Below are positions 1 through 8,157 of a stretch of 64,000 nucleotides of DNA, piece by piece (the stretch's first letter is position 1; each line of letters opens with the position of its first letter). The translations under genes and the position numbers were made by a program. The notes beneath the pieces were generated by a model that worked only from the letters and a program-made list of their open reading frames with translations, had not been told where the DNA came from and ran no database searches. Source of the DNA: RGEC01 sp964475595 (GTDB lineage Bacteria; Bacteroidota; Bacteroidia; NS11-12g; UBA955); contig CAYYXG010000002.1 of the NCBI GenBank assembly GCA_964475595.1, positions 168,251-232,250 on the forward strand, read 5' to 3'.

Positions 1-690
1 TTCTGCTACATCTGCCACTATTTTAAGATTGCTGAGATTAACCACTTTAAACATGGGAATGCCCGGAGCAGCTGCCTGACCAATTTTCGTATCAACACTT
101 TCTACCGTGCCGCTAATAGGGGCTTTAATGGTATACATGGAAAGCTGAGCATCCAGGGTGGCCAGGTTTTTTTCCAGGGCTTCTTTTTGATTTTTTGCCG
201 ATAAATATTGAATTTCCGTTCCTACACCCTGTTGCCACAATCTTTTCTGTTTTTCAAATAGGGTAGTGGCAAAAGAAAGTTGTTGTTCTATTTGTCCGCG
301 ACTTTGCCTCAGTGTGCTATTATCCATGTAAGCTAATGCCTGACCGGCAGCCACAGCATCGCCGGGTTTTACCAAAACCTGCGTAACCGTTCCGGGCAAT
401 TGTGCAGTGGCAATGGTGCTCTGCTCAGCGTCTGCTTTTCCTTCAATACTTAAGTATGACTCAAAGGGTGAAACTTCCAGGATTTCTGTTTCCACCAATT
501 TGCTTTTTTCTTTCAATGGCTCCAGGGTTGCAATTTCACCTTCCAGTTTTTTTGCCTCATTCTGAAGCGCAGCAATTTGTTTTTTGATTTTTTCCAGCTC
601 CTCTTTCTTTTGCTGTACGTCGCTCTTTTTCTCCCCGCAGGCACCTAAAAGTAGCCCTATGCTTAACAGTATGGAATATTGTATTTTCAT
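1..690 (-). CDS. RND efflux periplasmic adaptor (AcrA/HlyD type), 3' end cut by window edge
   Basis: Reading leftward from an ATG at 690, the frame stays open to base 1 (230 codons). It starts with a lipoprotein signal ending in a lipobox (LLLGAC), so the mature protein should be anchored in a membrane through an N-terminal lipid. A Lys/Glu-rich coiled coil follows, about residues 22-65. Then comes a lipoyl-like barrel half (PGTVTQVLVKPGDAVAAGQ), a helical hairpin, and the second lipoyl half (TIKAPISGTVESVDTKIGQ). This order is diagnostic of membrane-fusion proteins that link an inner-membrane RND pump to a TolC channel. It begins 9 bp after the TolC gene and so is cotranscribed with it; the pump gene would be expected beyond the left edge. 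The family call is firm; the exported substrate is unknown. Confidence 0.9.
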   Translation of the reverse strand, partial: MKIQYSILLSIGLLLGACGEKKSDVQQKKEELEKIKKQIAALQNEAKKLEGEIATLEPLKEKSKLVETEILEVSPFESYLSIEGKADAEQSTIATAQLPGTVTQVLVKPGDAVAAGQALAYMDNSTLRQSRGQIEQQLSFATTLFEKQKRLWQQGVGTEIQYLSAKNQKEALEKNLATLDAQLSMYTIKAPISGTVESVDTKIGQAAAPGIPMFKVVNLSNLKIVADVAE

Positions 691-699
691 GGTATTGTG

Positions 700-2058
700 T
701 TATGGTTTTAGAATATCTTGTCCAAGCGCCTTTTTGAGATCAATTTTAGCCATTACCAGGTCGTATAAGGCATTTAAATAATTAGTCTGACCGGTTTTTA
801 AATCAGTTTCTGCCTGCAATAGCTCTAAGGCACTGCCTACGCCTTCTTTGTATTTAAATACCGTGCTGGCATATATGTTATTAGCCAATTGTACGTTTTG
901 TTTTTGAACCGCTACCATTTCCAATTGAGTCTGATAGGTTTTTATGGCATTTTCATATTCCATATTGGCGGCGTTTTGGAAGGTTTTTAAATCATTCACG
1001 GTTTTGTTTCTGCGCAGTTTCACTTCTGCAATGCCGGCCTTGGATTTCAACCCGTCAAACAGGGTCATGCTTAGGTTTAAGCCAAAGGCAGTGCTGGGAA
1101 CCCAATTGTTATTTGGAGTAAGGTTAGATTCGAAGAAGTTGAATGAGGGACGCTGGGTGGTTTGCTGGTGTTGTAAAAATCCAACCAGGGTGGGGAATTT
1201 ACCCACTTTGTATCGCTTCTCTTCCAAAAAACTGATAGAAAGCGCTTGATTCAGTAACTGATATTCCATTCTGTTTTTTACATCGAAGGTTTCAATGCCG
1301 GCAGGTATGGTTTTATCCAGTGTTTCTAAATCATCTGTCAGTGCAATGGGATTCTGAACCGGCATGCCCATTTGGATTTTTAAAATATTCAACGATGCAG
1401 ACATGCCCAGTAGCAATTTTTCTTTTTGAACTTTTAAATTGGTGAGACTGAATTCCAGCCGCTGTACATCCAGATTCTCGGCAAAACCTTCTTTGTTAAG
1501 GGCTTTTACGTCTTTTAAGCTTTTCTCCAATAACGCGATATTGCTGTTGAGTAGGGCAATGTTTTTTTGCAGGGTTAATGCCATCAAGTAGGCCTTGGAT
1601 ACGTTCAGGGCAACATCTTGCTTGGTTTTTGCAGCCATAGTTCTGCTCACGTTCATTACTTCTCTTGCCGCTTTAAGTCCCAGTAAAAAAGAACCGCTGT
1701 AAATAAGTTGATTCATGCTAAGGGTTGCGTTGGAAGCAATGGGTTGCTGAAACTGTAGAAAAACATAATCAGGTGCACCGGGTGTAGGGAAGAAGTTCTT
1801 TACCCAGTTACCAGGCACTTGTGTATACTGCATAAAGCCAGCATTCACTCCCACCTGTGGTAGACCTGTCGAAGTAACTTGATTTACCATCTGCTTACTA
1901 ATTTCTACGTCGGTGTTGGCATTTTGAAGAGCCGTGCTGTTTTTTTCTGCATAATTTAGGGCATCAACAAGGCCCATTTTTAGGGTGTCTTGTCCCAAAA
2001 GAGAAGCACTGGATGCCATGAAAGCTGAAGAGAGCAATATTGTTTTTAGAAGGTTCAT
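700..2058 (-). CDS. TolC-family outer-membrane efflux protein
   Basis: This 452-residue protein has a signal peptide (cleavage near SLLGQ) and two long helical repeats rich in Ala, Asn, Leu and Gln, each typical of one OEP half. The C-terminal half contains the family pattern YKEGVGSALELLQAETDLKTGQ. It should form the trimeric outer-membrane channel of the RND pump whose adaptor follows. The tetR stop lies 1 bp before its start, and the adaptor begins 9 bp after its stop, so the three genes form one operon. A second, unrelated TolC gene lies at 52894-54303. Confidence 0.92.
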   Translation of the reverse strand: MNLLKTILLSSAFMASSASLLGQDTLKMGLVDALNYAEKNSTALQNANTDVEISKQMVNQVTSTGLPQVGVNAGFMQYTQVPGNWVKNFFPTPGAPDYVFLQFQQPIASNATLSMNQLIYSGSFLLGLKAAREVMNVSRTMAAKTKQDVALNVSKAYLMALTLQKNIALLNSNIALLEKSLKDVKALNKEGFAENLDVQRLEFSLTNLKVQKEKLLLGMSASLNILKIQMGMPVQNPIALTDDLETLDKTIPAGIETFDVKNRMEYQLLNQALSISFLEEKRYKVGKFPTLVGFLQHQQTTQRPSFNFFESNLTPNNNWVPSTAFGLNLSMTLFDGLKSKAGIAEVKLRRNKTVNDLKTFQNAANMEYENAIKTYQTQLEMVAVQKQNVQLANNIYASTVFKYKEGVGSALELLQAETDLKTGQTNYLNALYDLVMAKIDLKKALGQDILKP

Positions 2059-2059
2059 T

Positions 2060-2683
2060 TTAGTGGTTTTGGTTTACCTGTAACCAACTGATTTCATGGA
2101 AGGTGGATTTCCCCTTTTCTGTGGTTACAGCATGCAAGTGGTATCTTATGGTTTCGATATATTCATCGCGAAAATCCCGATTTTCCTCACCTTCAAAAAG
2201 GGTGTTCTGAAACATGGAAAATATTAGACAAATGTATATGCGGGCAACCCGTTGCCTATTCATGTCGTTTCTGAACAACCCCTGCTCAATGCCTTTTTTT
2301 AGGTTCTGATTAACACTTTGTAGGGCATATCGATTGCGGTGTTCAATGAGGTGTGAATAGCTTTCGGGATAAAATTTCTGCAAATCAAACAGTACGGATG
2401 GGTGAACATTTTTGTTCATTTGAAGTACAAAGTCTGCAATTTTTGCAATCTGTAGCACTGGATTTTCCTCTTCAGCCATGATAAGGCTAGTGTTGTTTTC
2501 CATTTCGGCAATGTGCATGGAAATGGTGTCAAATACCAGCTGGTTCTTATCCTGATAATGCTTGTAGATGGTTTTCTTGGAGATGGAGAGTTCTCTTGCC
2601 ACATCGTCCATGGATACGCTTCTCACACCTAATTCCATAAAGAGCCGGGCTGCGGTTTGCAGTATACGATCACGAACCTCCAT
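2060..2683 (-). CDS. TetR-family transcriptional regulator of the efflux operon
   Basis: This 207-residue protein has a classic TetR N-terminal helix-turn-helix, about residues 5-50 (RDRILQTAARLFMELGVRS, then ISKKTIYKHYQDKNQLV). A variable, mostly helical ligand-binding half follows. It is the first gene of the tetR-tolC-adaptor operon, so it probably represses its own operon and is relieved by a pump substrate; that is inference from position. ATG 2683 is preferred over an in-frame TTG at 2686 because an exact -7 element ends 10 nt upstream of it. No obvious operator palindrome was recognised in the short leader. Confidence 0.9.
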   Translation of the reverse strand: MEVRDRILQTAARLFMELGVRSVSMDDVARELSISKKTIYKHYQDKNQLVFDTISMHIAEMENNTSLIMAEEENPVLQIAKIADFVLQMNKNVHPSVLFDLQKFYPESYSHLIEHRNRYALQSVNQNLKKGIEQGLFRNDMNRQRVARIYICLIFSMFQNTLFEGEENRDFRDEYIETIRYHLHAVTTEKGKSTFHEISWLQVNQNH

Positions 2684-2693
2684 CAAAGCGCCG

Positions 2694-2701
2694 CAAATTT
2701 A
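2694..2701 (-). promoter_or_regulatory. -7 promoter element (TAAATTTG) of the efflux operon
   Basis: On the minus strand this matches the Bacteroidota consensus TAnnTTTG exactly, 10 nt before the tetR ATG. A CTTG at the -33 position (plus-strand CAAG 2722-2725) lies 20 nt further upstream. The predicted 5' leader is only a few bases. Confidence 0.6.
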
Positions 2702-2769
2702 CCTGAAAAAACCATGGAAACCAAGGCGGTTTGCAAAGTTTCCGTTGTGTTTATATTAATTATGGGTAT

Positions 2770-4524
2770 TCAATGAATTTGAATGTCGAATGGCATTCGC
2801 ATATAAACGCCGTTGCTGTTAAGCACTTTTTTAATGTTTTCGTAGGGCGCATACAAATTTCCCAATTCTGCCTTTATGAGTTTTTCATTGGCGTGGGTTG
2901 TTGCATTTTTACCCAGTAATAATTCCAGGGTGGTTTTTTGTTTAGGCATGCTGACAATGCGATATTTTTTTAGTCCGGCCTTGGCTGCAGCACTTTGTAT
3001 AGCCCGTTGAATTCCACCATATTCATCTGCCAACTGTAGTTTTTTCGCATAAATGCCGGTATATACATGCCCTTCTGCCAATTGTTTTACCCTGCCGGTA
3101 TCCATCTTTCTGCCGCGGGCCACAATGCCGGTGAAATCGTCATAAATGTCATTGACCATTCCCTGAAAATAGCTGCGCATGCCATCAGATAAAGGAGCAT
3201 CCGGACGCCAGGTAACCGCATAATCGCCTGTAGGGACGGTTTCATAATTTAATCCCAGCTTTTCTTTGTACAAGCGCGCAGTATTCGGAATCATGGCAAA
3301 TACGCCAATACTTCCGGTAATCGTTGTGGGTTGCACAAAAATGCTGTCTGCCAAACAGGCAATGTAATAGCCGCCGCTGGCAGCCACACCGCCAAAACTG
3401 GCAATAACGGGTTTGGTCTTTTTGATAAGTGCTATTTCCCGGGCAATGATATCGCTGGCATTGCTGCTGCCACCGGGGCTGTTAACCCGCAGTACAACGG
3501 CTTTGATATGGCTATCCAATCGGACTTTCTTTAAGGTAGCGGCCAATGAGGTGCTGCCAATGCCATCGCCGCTTTCATTGCTGCCCATATTGATTTCTCC
3601 GGATGCGTAAATCAAGGCAATCTTATCTTCGCCGCTTCCTACGTTCCAGCTGCCTTTGGCGTATTGGTCAAATTCATACTTTATGAGCTTTTTATCAGCG
3701 CTGCCCTGTGATAGACGTGCCAGTTCGTTTTCTGCTTCGTCTTCGTATTTTAAGCCGTCAATGAGCTTATATAGCAAAGCCAGTTTGGCGTTTCTTGCCT
3801 TAAACAGATTGGCCGTTTCTGCTACAGTTGCCGAATCCATATTGCGGGTTTTTGCAATGTTTTTCATGCAATATCCGAATAAGCTGTTTACGTATTCTCT
3901 TACCTGCTCGCGGTTTGCGTCGCTCATGGTGTTTTGTATAAAGGGCTCTACCGCACTTTTGTATTTGCCGGCTTTGAAAACTTCAAATTCCAGCCCAAGT
4001 TTATCAAACATGCCCTTGTAAAAGGCGGTTTGTCCGGCATATCCGTTAAACTCAATAATTCCCTTTGGGTTGAGGTATATTTTATCGCAAGCAGAAGCAA
4101 TGTAGTATCCGGCATCTGTAAAAACCTCCCCATAGGCAACCACAAACTTTCCGGATTTACGAAACTCCAGCAGTTTTTGTCTGATCTCTTCTGCCGTTCC
4201 CATGTTACCGGCAAATAAATCCGTACGCAGGTATACCCCTTTGATTTTATCATCCTTGGCAGCTTTGTCTAAGCCATATAGAATGGAGTTAAGGCCCAAA
4301 GAGGATAATCCGTTATCGGTAATTTCGGAAAAAGGATCATCCGAAGTGCGATCCGGTATCTCTCCGATTAGGGTAAGTGTTAAAACGGTATTTTTCTTAA
4401 CTTCAGGTATAGTGTCCATTCCGCCGGCGATACTGCCAATAATGGCTGCAAAAAAAATGACGATAAGTACCATGCCGATGAAAAATCCCAGTATGCTGGC
4501 CAGTACGTTTTTGATAAATCCCAT
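2770..4524 (-). CDS. sppA: Signal peptide peptidase SppA, 67K type
   Basis: Length is 584 residues. An N-terminal membrane anchor (GFIKNVLASILGFFIGMVLI) is followed by two tandem S49 protease-like domains. The catalytic Lys is in the N-terminal domain (AGKYKSAVEPF) and the nucleophilic Ser is in the C-terminal domain (GGVAASGGYYIACLADS), as in E. coli SppA, where Lys and Ser come from different domains. Its role is cleavage of leftover signal peptides in the inner membrane. A frame extending to 4581 exists, but ATG 4524 begins directly with the anchor helix and lies downstream of an exact -7 promoter element at 4550-4557, so the longer start would precede the transcript. Transcribed divergently from the coiled-coil barrel gene. 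Confidence 0.95.
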   Translation of the reverse strand: MGFIKNVLASILGFFIGMVLIVIFFAAIIGSIAGGMDTIPEVKKNTVLTLTLIGEIPDRTSDDPFSEITDNGLSSLGLNSILYGLDKAAKDDKIKGVYLRTDLFAGNMGTAEEIRQKLLEFRKSGKFVVAYGEVFTDAGYYIASACDKIYLNPKGIIEFNGYAGQTAFYKGMFDKLGLEFEVFKAGKYKSAVEPFIQNTMSDANREQVREYVNSLFGYCMKNIAKTRNMDSATVAETANLFKARNAKLALLYKLIDGLKYEDEAENELARLSQGSADKKLIKYEFDQYAKGSWNVGSGEDKIALIYASGEINMGSNESGDGIGSTSLAATLKKVRLDSHIKAVVLRVNSPGGSSNASDIIAREIALIKKTKPVIASFGGVAASGGYYIACLADSIFVQPTTITGSIGVFAMIPNTARLYKEKLGLNYETVPTGDYAVTWRPDAPLSDGMRSYFQGMVNDIYDDFTGIVARGRKMDTGRVKQLAEGHVYTGIYAKKLQLADEYGGIQRAIQSAAAKAGLKKYRIVSMPKQKTTLELLLGKNATTHANEKLIKAELGNLYAPYENIKKVLNSNGVYMRMPFDIQIH

Positions 4525-4549
4525 AATTAGAGAAAATGATTGAATACAA

Positions 4550-4557
4550 CAAAGATA
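4550..4557 (-). promoter_or_regulatory. -7 promoter element (TATCTTTG) of sppA
   Basis: Exact TAnnTTTG on the minus strand, 25 nt before the sppA ATG at 4524. It lies inside the longer possible reading frame and therefore argues for the shorter start. Confidence 0.55.
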
Positions 4558-4809
4558 CTTATGCCTTGAAGTAATATTCAATCATTCATCGTTCAAACAA
4601 GGGTTATTGGCGATTAAGGGTTATTTATATTTTCGATTTTGCCATTTCCGAAATTACCATGAACTTTGAGAGCCATTTTAGACTTGTTGCAATACCGAAT
4701 TCAGAGCCGAAAGCCCACAAACTTTTATCAGAAAGATTCATATTTGTTTTCTTGCTGTTTAAAAAAGTGCACGGTATTTGTGTCTACAAAAACATACAAA
4801 TAGGAGCTT

Positions 4810-7800
4810 ATGAAAAACAAACTTACCTTAAAATCGCTGTTTCTATTAGCGTTCATTTCCATCTTCGAGCTACAAGCTCAGCAAACCATCGGATTGCAAA
4901 TGGGCAATCACAATGCATCGTATGCCTATTCTCTAAACCCGGCTCAGACTTATTCAAGTAAAAATCGTTTTTACTTTAATTTCTGGGGTGCCGGCGTGGG
5001 ATTTACCAATAACTTTCTAACCTATTCGGCGCCATTCAGCTTGTGGCAGCTGGGGGCGGGCAATATTCCTGATCGTTATAAAAACAATGCAGGTAAAGCG
5101 GATTTTGATCCTTCATGGCTCGCATTAAACCCCAACACCAATAACTGGAAATTGTATTACCTGGATGAAACCTACGGACCCTCCATGCATTTTCGAATAA
5201 CCAGAAGAACGGCGATTGGCATCGGGATAAAATCGGTGGCCGGCATGAGCATTACCGGAGTGGATAAAAATCTCGGCAATCTATTCCGATTTGGTCTGGA
5301 TTCTTCCGGTCAGGGCTTTTCAGGACCCAATGGAATACAAGTCGGTAAAAACTATGAATTATCCAGATTTTCAATCAATACCGATAAATGGCAGGAATGG
5401 TTTTTTTCAGTGGCAGGTGTTACCCGCGACAAAGGACGGCATTTTACCAAGTGGGGCGCCACGGGAAAAATACTGCTTGGAATGGGTGCGGGACATTTAG
5501 GTGTTAACGGTGGTTCATATCGTTTTAATAACTTCAATCAGGTTGAATTGAATGATTTACAAACTACGTGGTTTCATACCAATGATCAGAGTGCTACCCG
5601 AACGCTTACCAGCCCTTTTGGGATGAAGTTTGATTTTTTAGAGGGCGCAGGATTAGGGGCAGATTTGGGTTTTATGTATGAGAATAGGCCTAAGCAATCC
5701 CGCAAACGATTCAGCAATCCCTGGTTTAACTGCTTGGATGAAGATGACAATGCGTATAAATGGCGTTTTGGTGCCAGTCTTACCGATCTGGGATTCATTG
5801 TGTACGGTGGGCAGAGTCGCATGATCAACAATAAGGATGTTTCAGCAACATGGAATGTAAACAGAAACCTTGTCAATACTTACCGTGGATTTGGCCAAGA
5901 TCCGTTGAATAGTGTTAGCACCGGCTTCTACGACAGCTTAAATGCCGATGCGGCCAACAACTTTGTTACCACCACACCCACCGCCCTCAATGTGCAGTTT
6001 GACCGCCGTTACCGCGGTGATTTATACCTGGGAATAAACTGGACACATAGCATGAAAGGCGACTATGCCTGGGGTGTTCGCAGGGCATCTTTCCTGAGCG
6101 TGGTTCCTAGGTGGGAAACGGAACATGCAGAGGTTGGTGTACCATTGACACTTACTCGGGATTACACCGATTTTAATTTAGGCGTGTATGGTCGTTTGGG
6201 TCCATTTACCTTAGGAACCGATAACATTGGTGGTATCGTCAAGTATGCTTCCAAAGGTTCATATACAGGTGCCAATGTATATTTTGGAATCCGAATGAAA
6301 CTGGAAGCATGTGGATGGCTGTACTATAAGTCTAAAGAATACAAGGATTCAGTGCAAAATACCAGAAAAGCAGTACAGAATAATGACACATTCTGGAAAC
6401 GCGATACCATCACGGTCATTAAGCGCGATACCATTCAAAAGACCGAAGTAATCCGTAAAACGGACACCGTTGTTAAATATAGAAACCTGGAAGTTTCTCC
6501 TGATTTGAAGAAAAAAGAGGAGGAACTTAGAAAAAAAGAGGCAGACCTCAAGGCCAAAGAAGAGGATTTGCGCAAGCGCGAACTTGAGATCAATGCCAAG
6601 GCAACCAATTGTAAGCCATGCCAGGATGAGCTGGTTGTGGTGAAGCAACAACTTGCAACCACCCGCGATCAGTTATCGAGATTGCGTATTCAGCTGGATG
6701 AATGCAACCGAAACAGGGTGGTGGTTGCTACGGAAAACGATGATCTTAAAAAGAGAAATGCCATTTTATTAGCCGAAGTAGATAAGCTGAAGCGTGAAAA
6801 TGCAGTACTGAAACTTAGCAGCAATCCTTGCGATAAGCAGGTTAAATCGCGCGATTCACTGCTGGCAGTGGAGCGAGAAAAAAATGTTCGCTTACAGGCA
6901 GAACTAGACAAGAAAAAGCTGGATTGTGACGGGGTTCAGAAAGAACTGGACAACACCCGCAAGCGTGTAGCTGTGCTCGAAGCTGAAGTGGCAGATGGTA
7001 AGAAAAAGGTAGCTGCACTTGAAACAGAACTTAGCAATTGTAGGTTGGGCAGCGCCGGAACCAATGCCGACTGTCTCAATAAAATAAAGCAGCTTGAGGC
7101 GCAAATTACTGCAGAAAAGCTCAAGACGACTGCCCTTCAAAAAGAGCTAACCGATACCAAAGCTAAGCTGGATGCTGAAATCAAAAAGAATGCAGCCCTA
7201 CTTCTGGATCTAGAAGCTTGCCGCAAAGCAACCGCAGATGACAAAAAGCGCATTGCAGAACTAGAGGCCTTGCTAAAAAACAGCGGTGATTGTAATTCAT
7301 TCAAACTGAAAATTGCCGAGCTGGAGGAAAAACTTAAAAATTGTGCAAATGCTGATGAGCTGAATAAATGCAAGGCCGATTTGGATATTGCCAAAAAGCG
7401 CAACGCCGAACTTGAAGCAGAAGTTTTAAACCTAAAGGCCAATCAGGATAAGCAAAGCAAGCTGATAGCGGAACTGGAAGCAAAACTCAAAAATTGCGGT
7501 AACACCGAAGAGTTAAATAAATGCAAGGCCGATTTGGATGCGGCTAAAAAGCGCAATGCCGAACTGGAAGCAGAACTGGTGAATGTGAAAAAACAACGCG
7601 ATCAGTATTTATCTGAACTTGATGCCAATAAGAAAAAAGTTTCTGAACTGGAGGTGAAACTGAAAGAGTGCGAAGGTAAAGGCACCGACTGCAAAGAATG
7701 TGACGAGGCATTGGCCCAGTTGAAAATACAATATGAACAAAAAGAGAGCGCTTACAATGCATTGATGGAGGAATATAAGGCATGCGCCAAGGATTTGTCT

Positions 7801-8106
7801 GCCCTTAAGACCAAGCTATCAGATTGTGAGGCGAAACTTAAAAATTGCTCTGGAAGCAGCAGCAAAGAAAAAGAACTGCAGGCTGAAATTGATAAGTTAA
7901 AACGTACCATCGCCGAACTTAATGCAGAGGTAGCCGCAAGGCAGAAATCGCTGGATGAACTTCAGGCCGCCTACGATAAACTGGAAAGTAACAATGCAGA
8001 ACTGGGTAAAAAGATTACTGCCATGCAATCTGAGCTCAATGCATTGAAAACGCAGGTTGGTCTGCTGCAGCAGCAATTGAAGGAATGCCAGGAATCAGGG
8101 AAGTAA
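4810..8106 (+). CDS. Outer-membrane barrel protein (DUF5723-like) fused to a long Cys-rich coiled coil
   Basis: Length is 1098 residues. A signal peptide ends at QAQ/Q. Residues about 25-500 look like an outer-membrane beta barrel of the DUF5723 kind: an early SLNPA motif, then alternating aromatic strands. A linker with repeated RDTI/TDTV units (about 520-560) leads into roughly 530 residues of Lys/Glu/Leu heptads, predicted coiled coil to the C-terminus. This coil carries about 20 cysteines at fairly regular spacing (such as KNC, NKCKAD, ECDEA) and an internal 51-residue repeat. No OmpA-like peptidoglycan-binding domain follows. An AGGAG lies 3 nt before the ATG. The function is unknown; a periplasmic or surface spacer or tether is inference. 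The barrel assignment rests on resemblance, not a profile search. Confidence 0.8.
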   Translation: MKNKLTLKSLFLLAFISIFELQAQQTIGLQMGNHNASYAYSLNPAQTYSSKNRFYFNFWGAGVGFTNNFLTYSAPFSLWQLGAGNIPDRYKNNAGKADFDPSWLALNPNTNNWKLYYLDETYGPSMHFRITRRTAIGIGIKSVAGMSITGVDKNLGNLFRFGLDSSGQGFSGPNGIQVGKNYELSRFSINTDKWQEWFFSVAGVTRDKGRHFTKWGATGKILLGMGAGHLGVNGGSYRFNNFNQVELNDLQTTWFHTNDQSATRTLTSPFGMKFDFLEGAGLGADLGFMYENRPKQSRKRFSNPWFNCLDEDDNAYKWRFGASLTDLGFIVYGGQSRMINNKDVSATWNVNRNLVNTYRGFGQDPLNSVSTGFYDSLNADAANNFVTTTPTALNVQFDRRYRGDLYLGINWTHSMKGDYAWGVRRASFLSVVPRWETEHAEVGVPLTLTRDYTDFNLGVYGRLGPFTLGTDNIGGIVKYASKGSYTGANVYFGIRMKLEACGWLYYKSKEYKDSVQNTRKAVQNNDTFWKRDTITVIKRDTIQKTEVIRKTDTVVKYRNLEVSPDLKKKEEELRKKEADLKAKEEDLRKRELEINAKATNCKPCQDELVVVKQQLATTRDQLSRLRIQLDECNRNRVVVATENDDLKKRNAILLAEVDKLKRENAVLKLSSNPCDKQVKSRDSLLAVEREKNVRLQAELDKKKLDCDGVQKELDNTRKRVAVLEAEVADGKKKVAALETELSNCRLGSAGTNADCLNKIKQLEAQITAEKLKTTALQKELTDTKAKLDAEIKKNAALLLDLEACRKATADDKKRIAELEALLKNSGDCNSFKLKIAELEEKLKNCANADELNKCKADLDIAKKRNAELEAEVLNLKANQDKQSKLIAELEAKLKNCGNTEELNKCKADLDAAKKRNAELEAELVNVKKQRDQYLSELDANKKKVSELEVKLKECEGKGTDCKECDEALAQLKIQYEQKESAYNALMEEYKACAKDLSALKTKLSDCEAKLKNCSGSSSKEKELQAEIDKLKRTIAELNAEVAARQKSLDELQAAYDKLESNNAELGKKITAMQSELNALKTQVGLLQQQLKECQESGK
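7321..7584 (+). repeat. Two-copy 153-bp (51-residue) direct repeat in the coiled coil
   Basis: Copies start at 7321 and 7474, with a period of 153 bp. Each encodes LE.KLKNC...ELNKCKADLD..KKRNAELEAE. A 24-bp stretch is identical in both (7363-7386 and 7516-7539). The rest differs mainly at third positions, so the duplication is old rather than recent. Confidence 0.85.
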
Positions 8107-8122
8107 AAACAAGAATTGCACT

Positions 8123-8154
8123 AAAAAAAGGCACCTGTAACGGGTGCCTTTTTT
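8123..8154. terminator. Bidirectional intrinsic terminator
   Basis: Stem GGCACC/GGTGCC (8130-8135 with 8143-8148) and a 7-nt loop, preceded by seven A and followed by six T. It works in either direction, between the convergent coiled-coil gene and TonB receptor gene. It is the clearest terminator in the window. Confidence 0.9.
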
Positions 8155-8157
8155 AAT

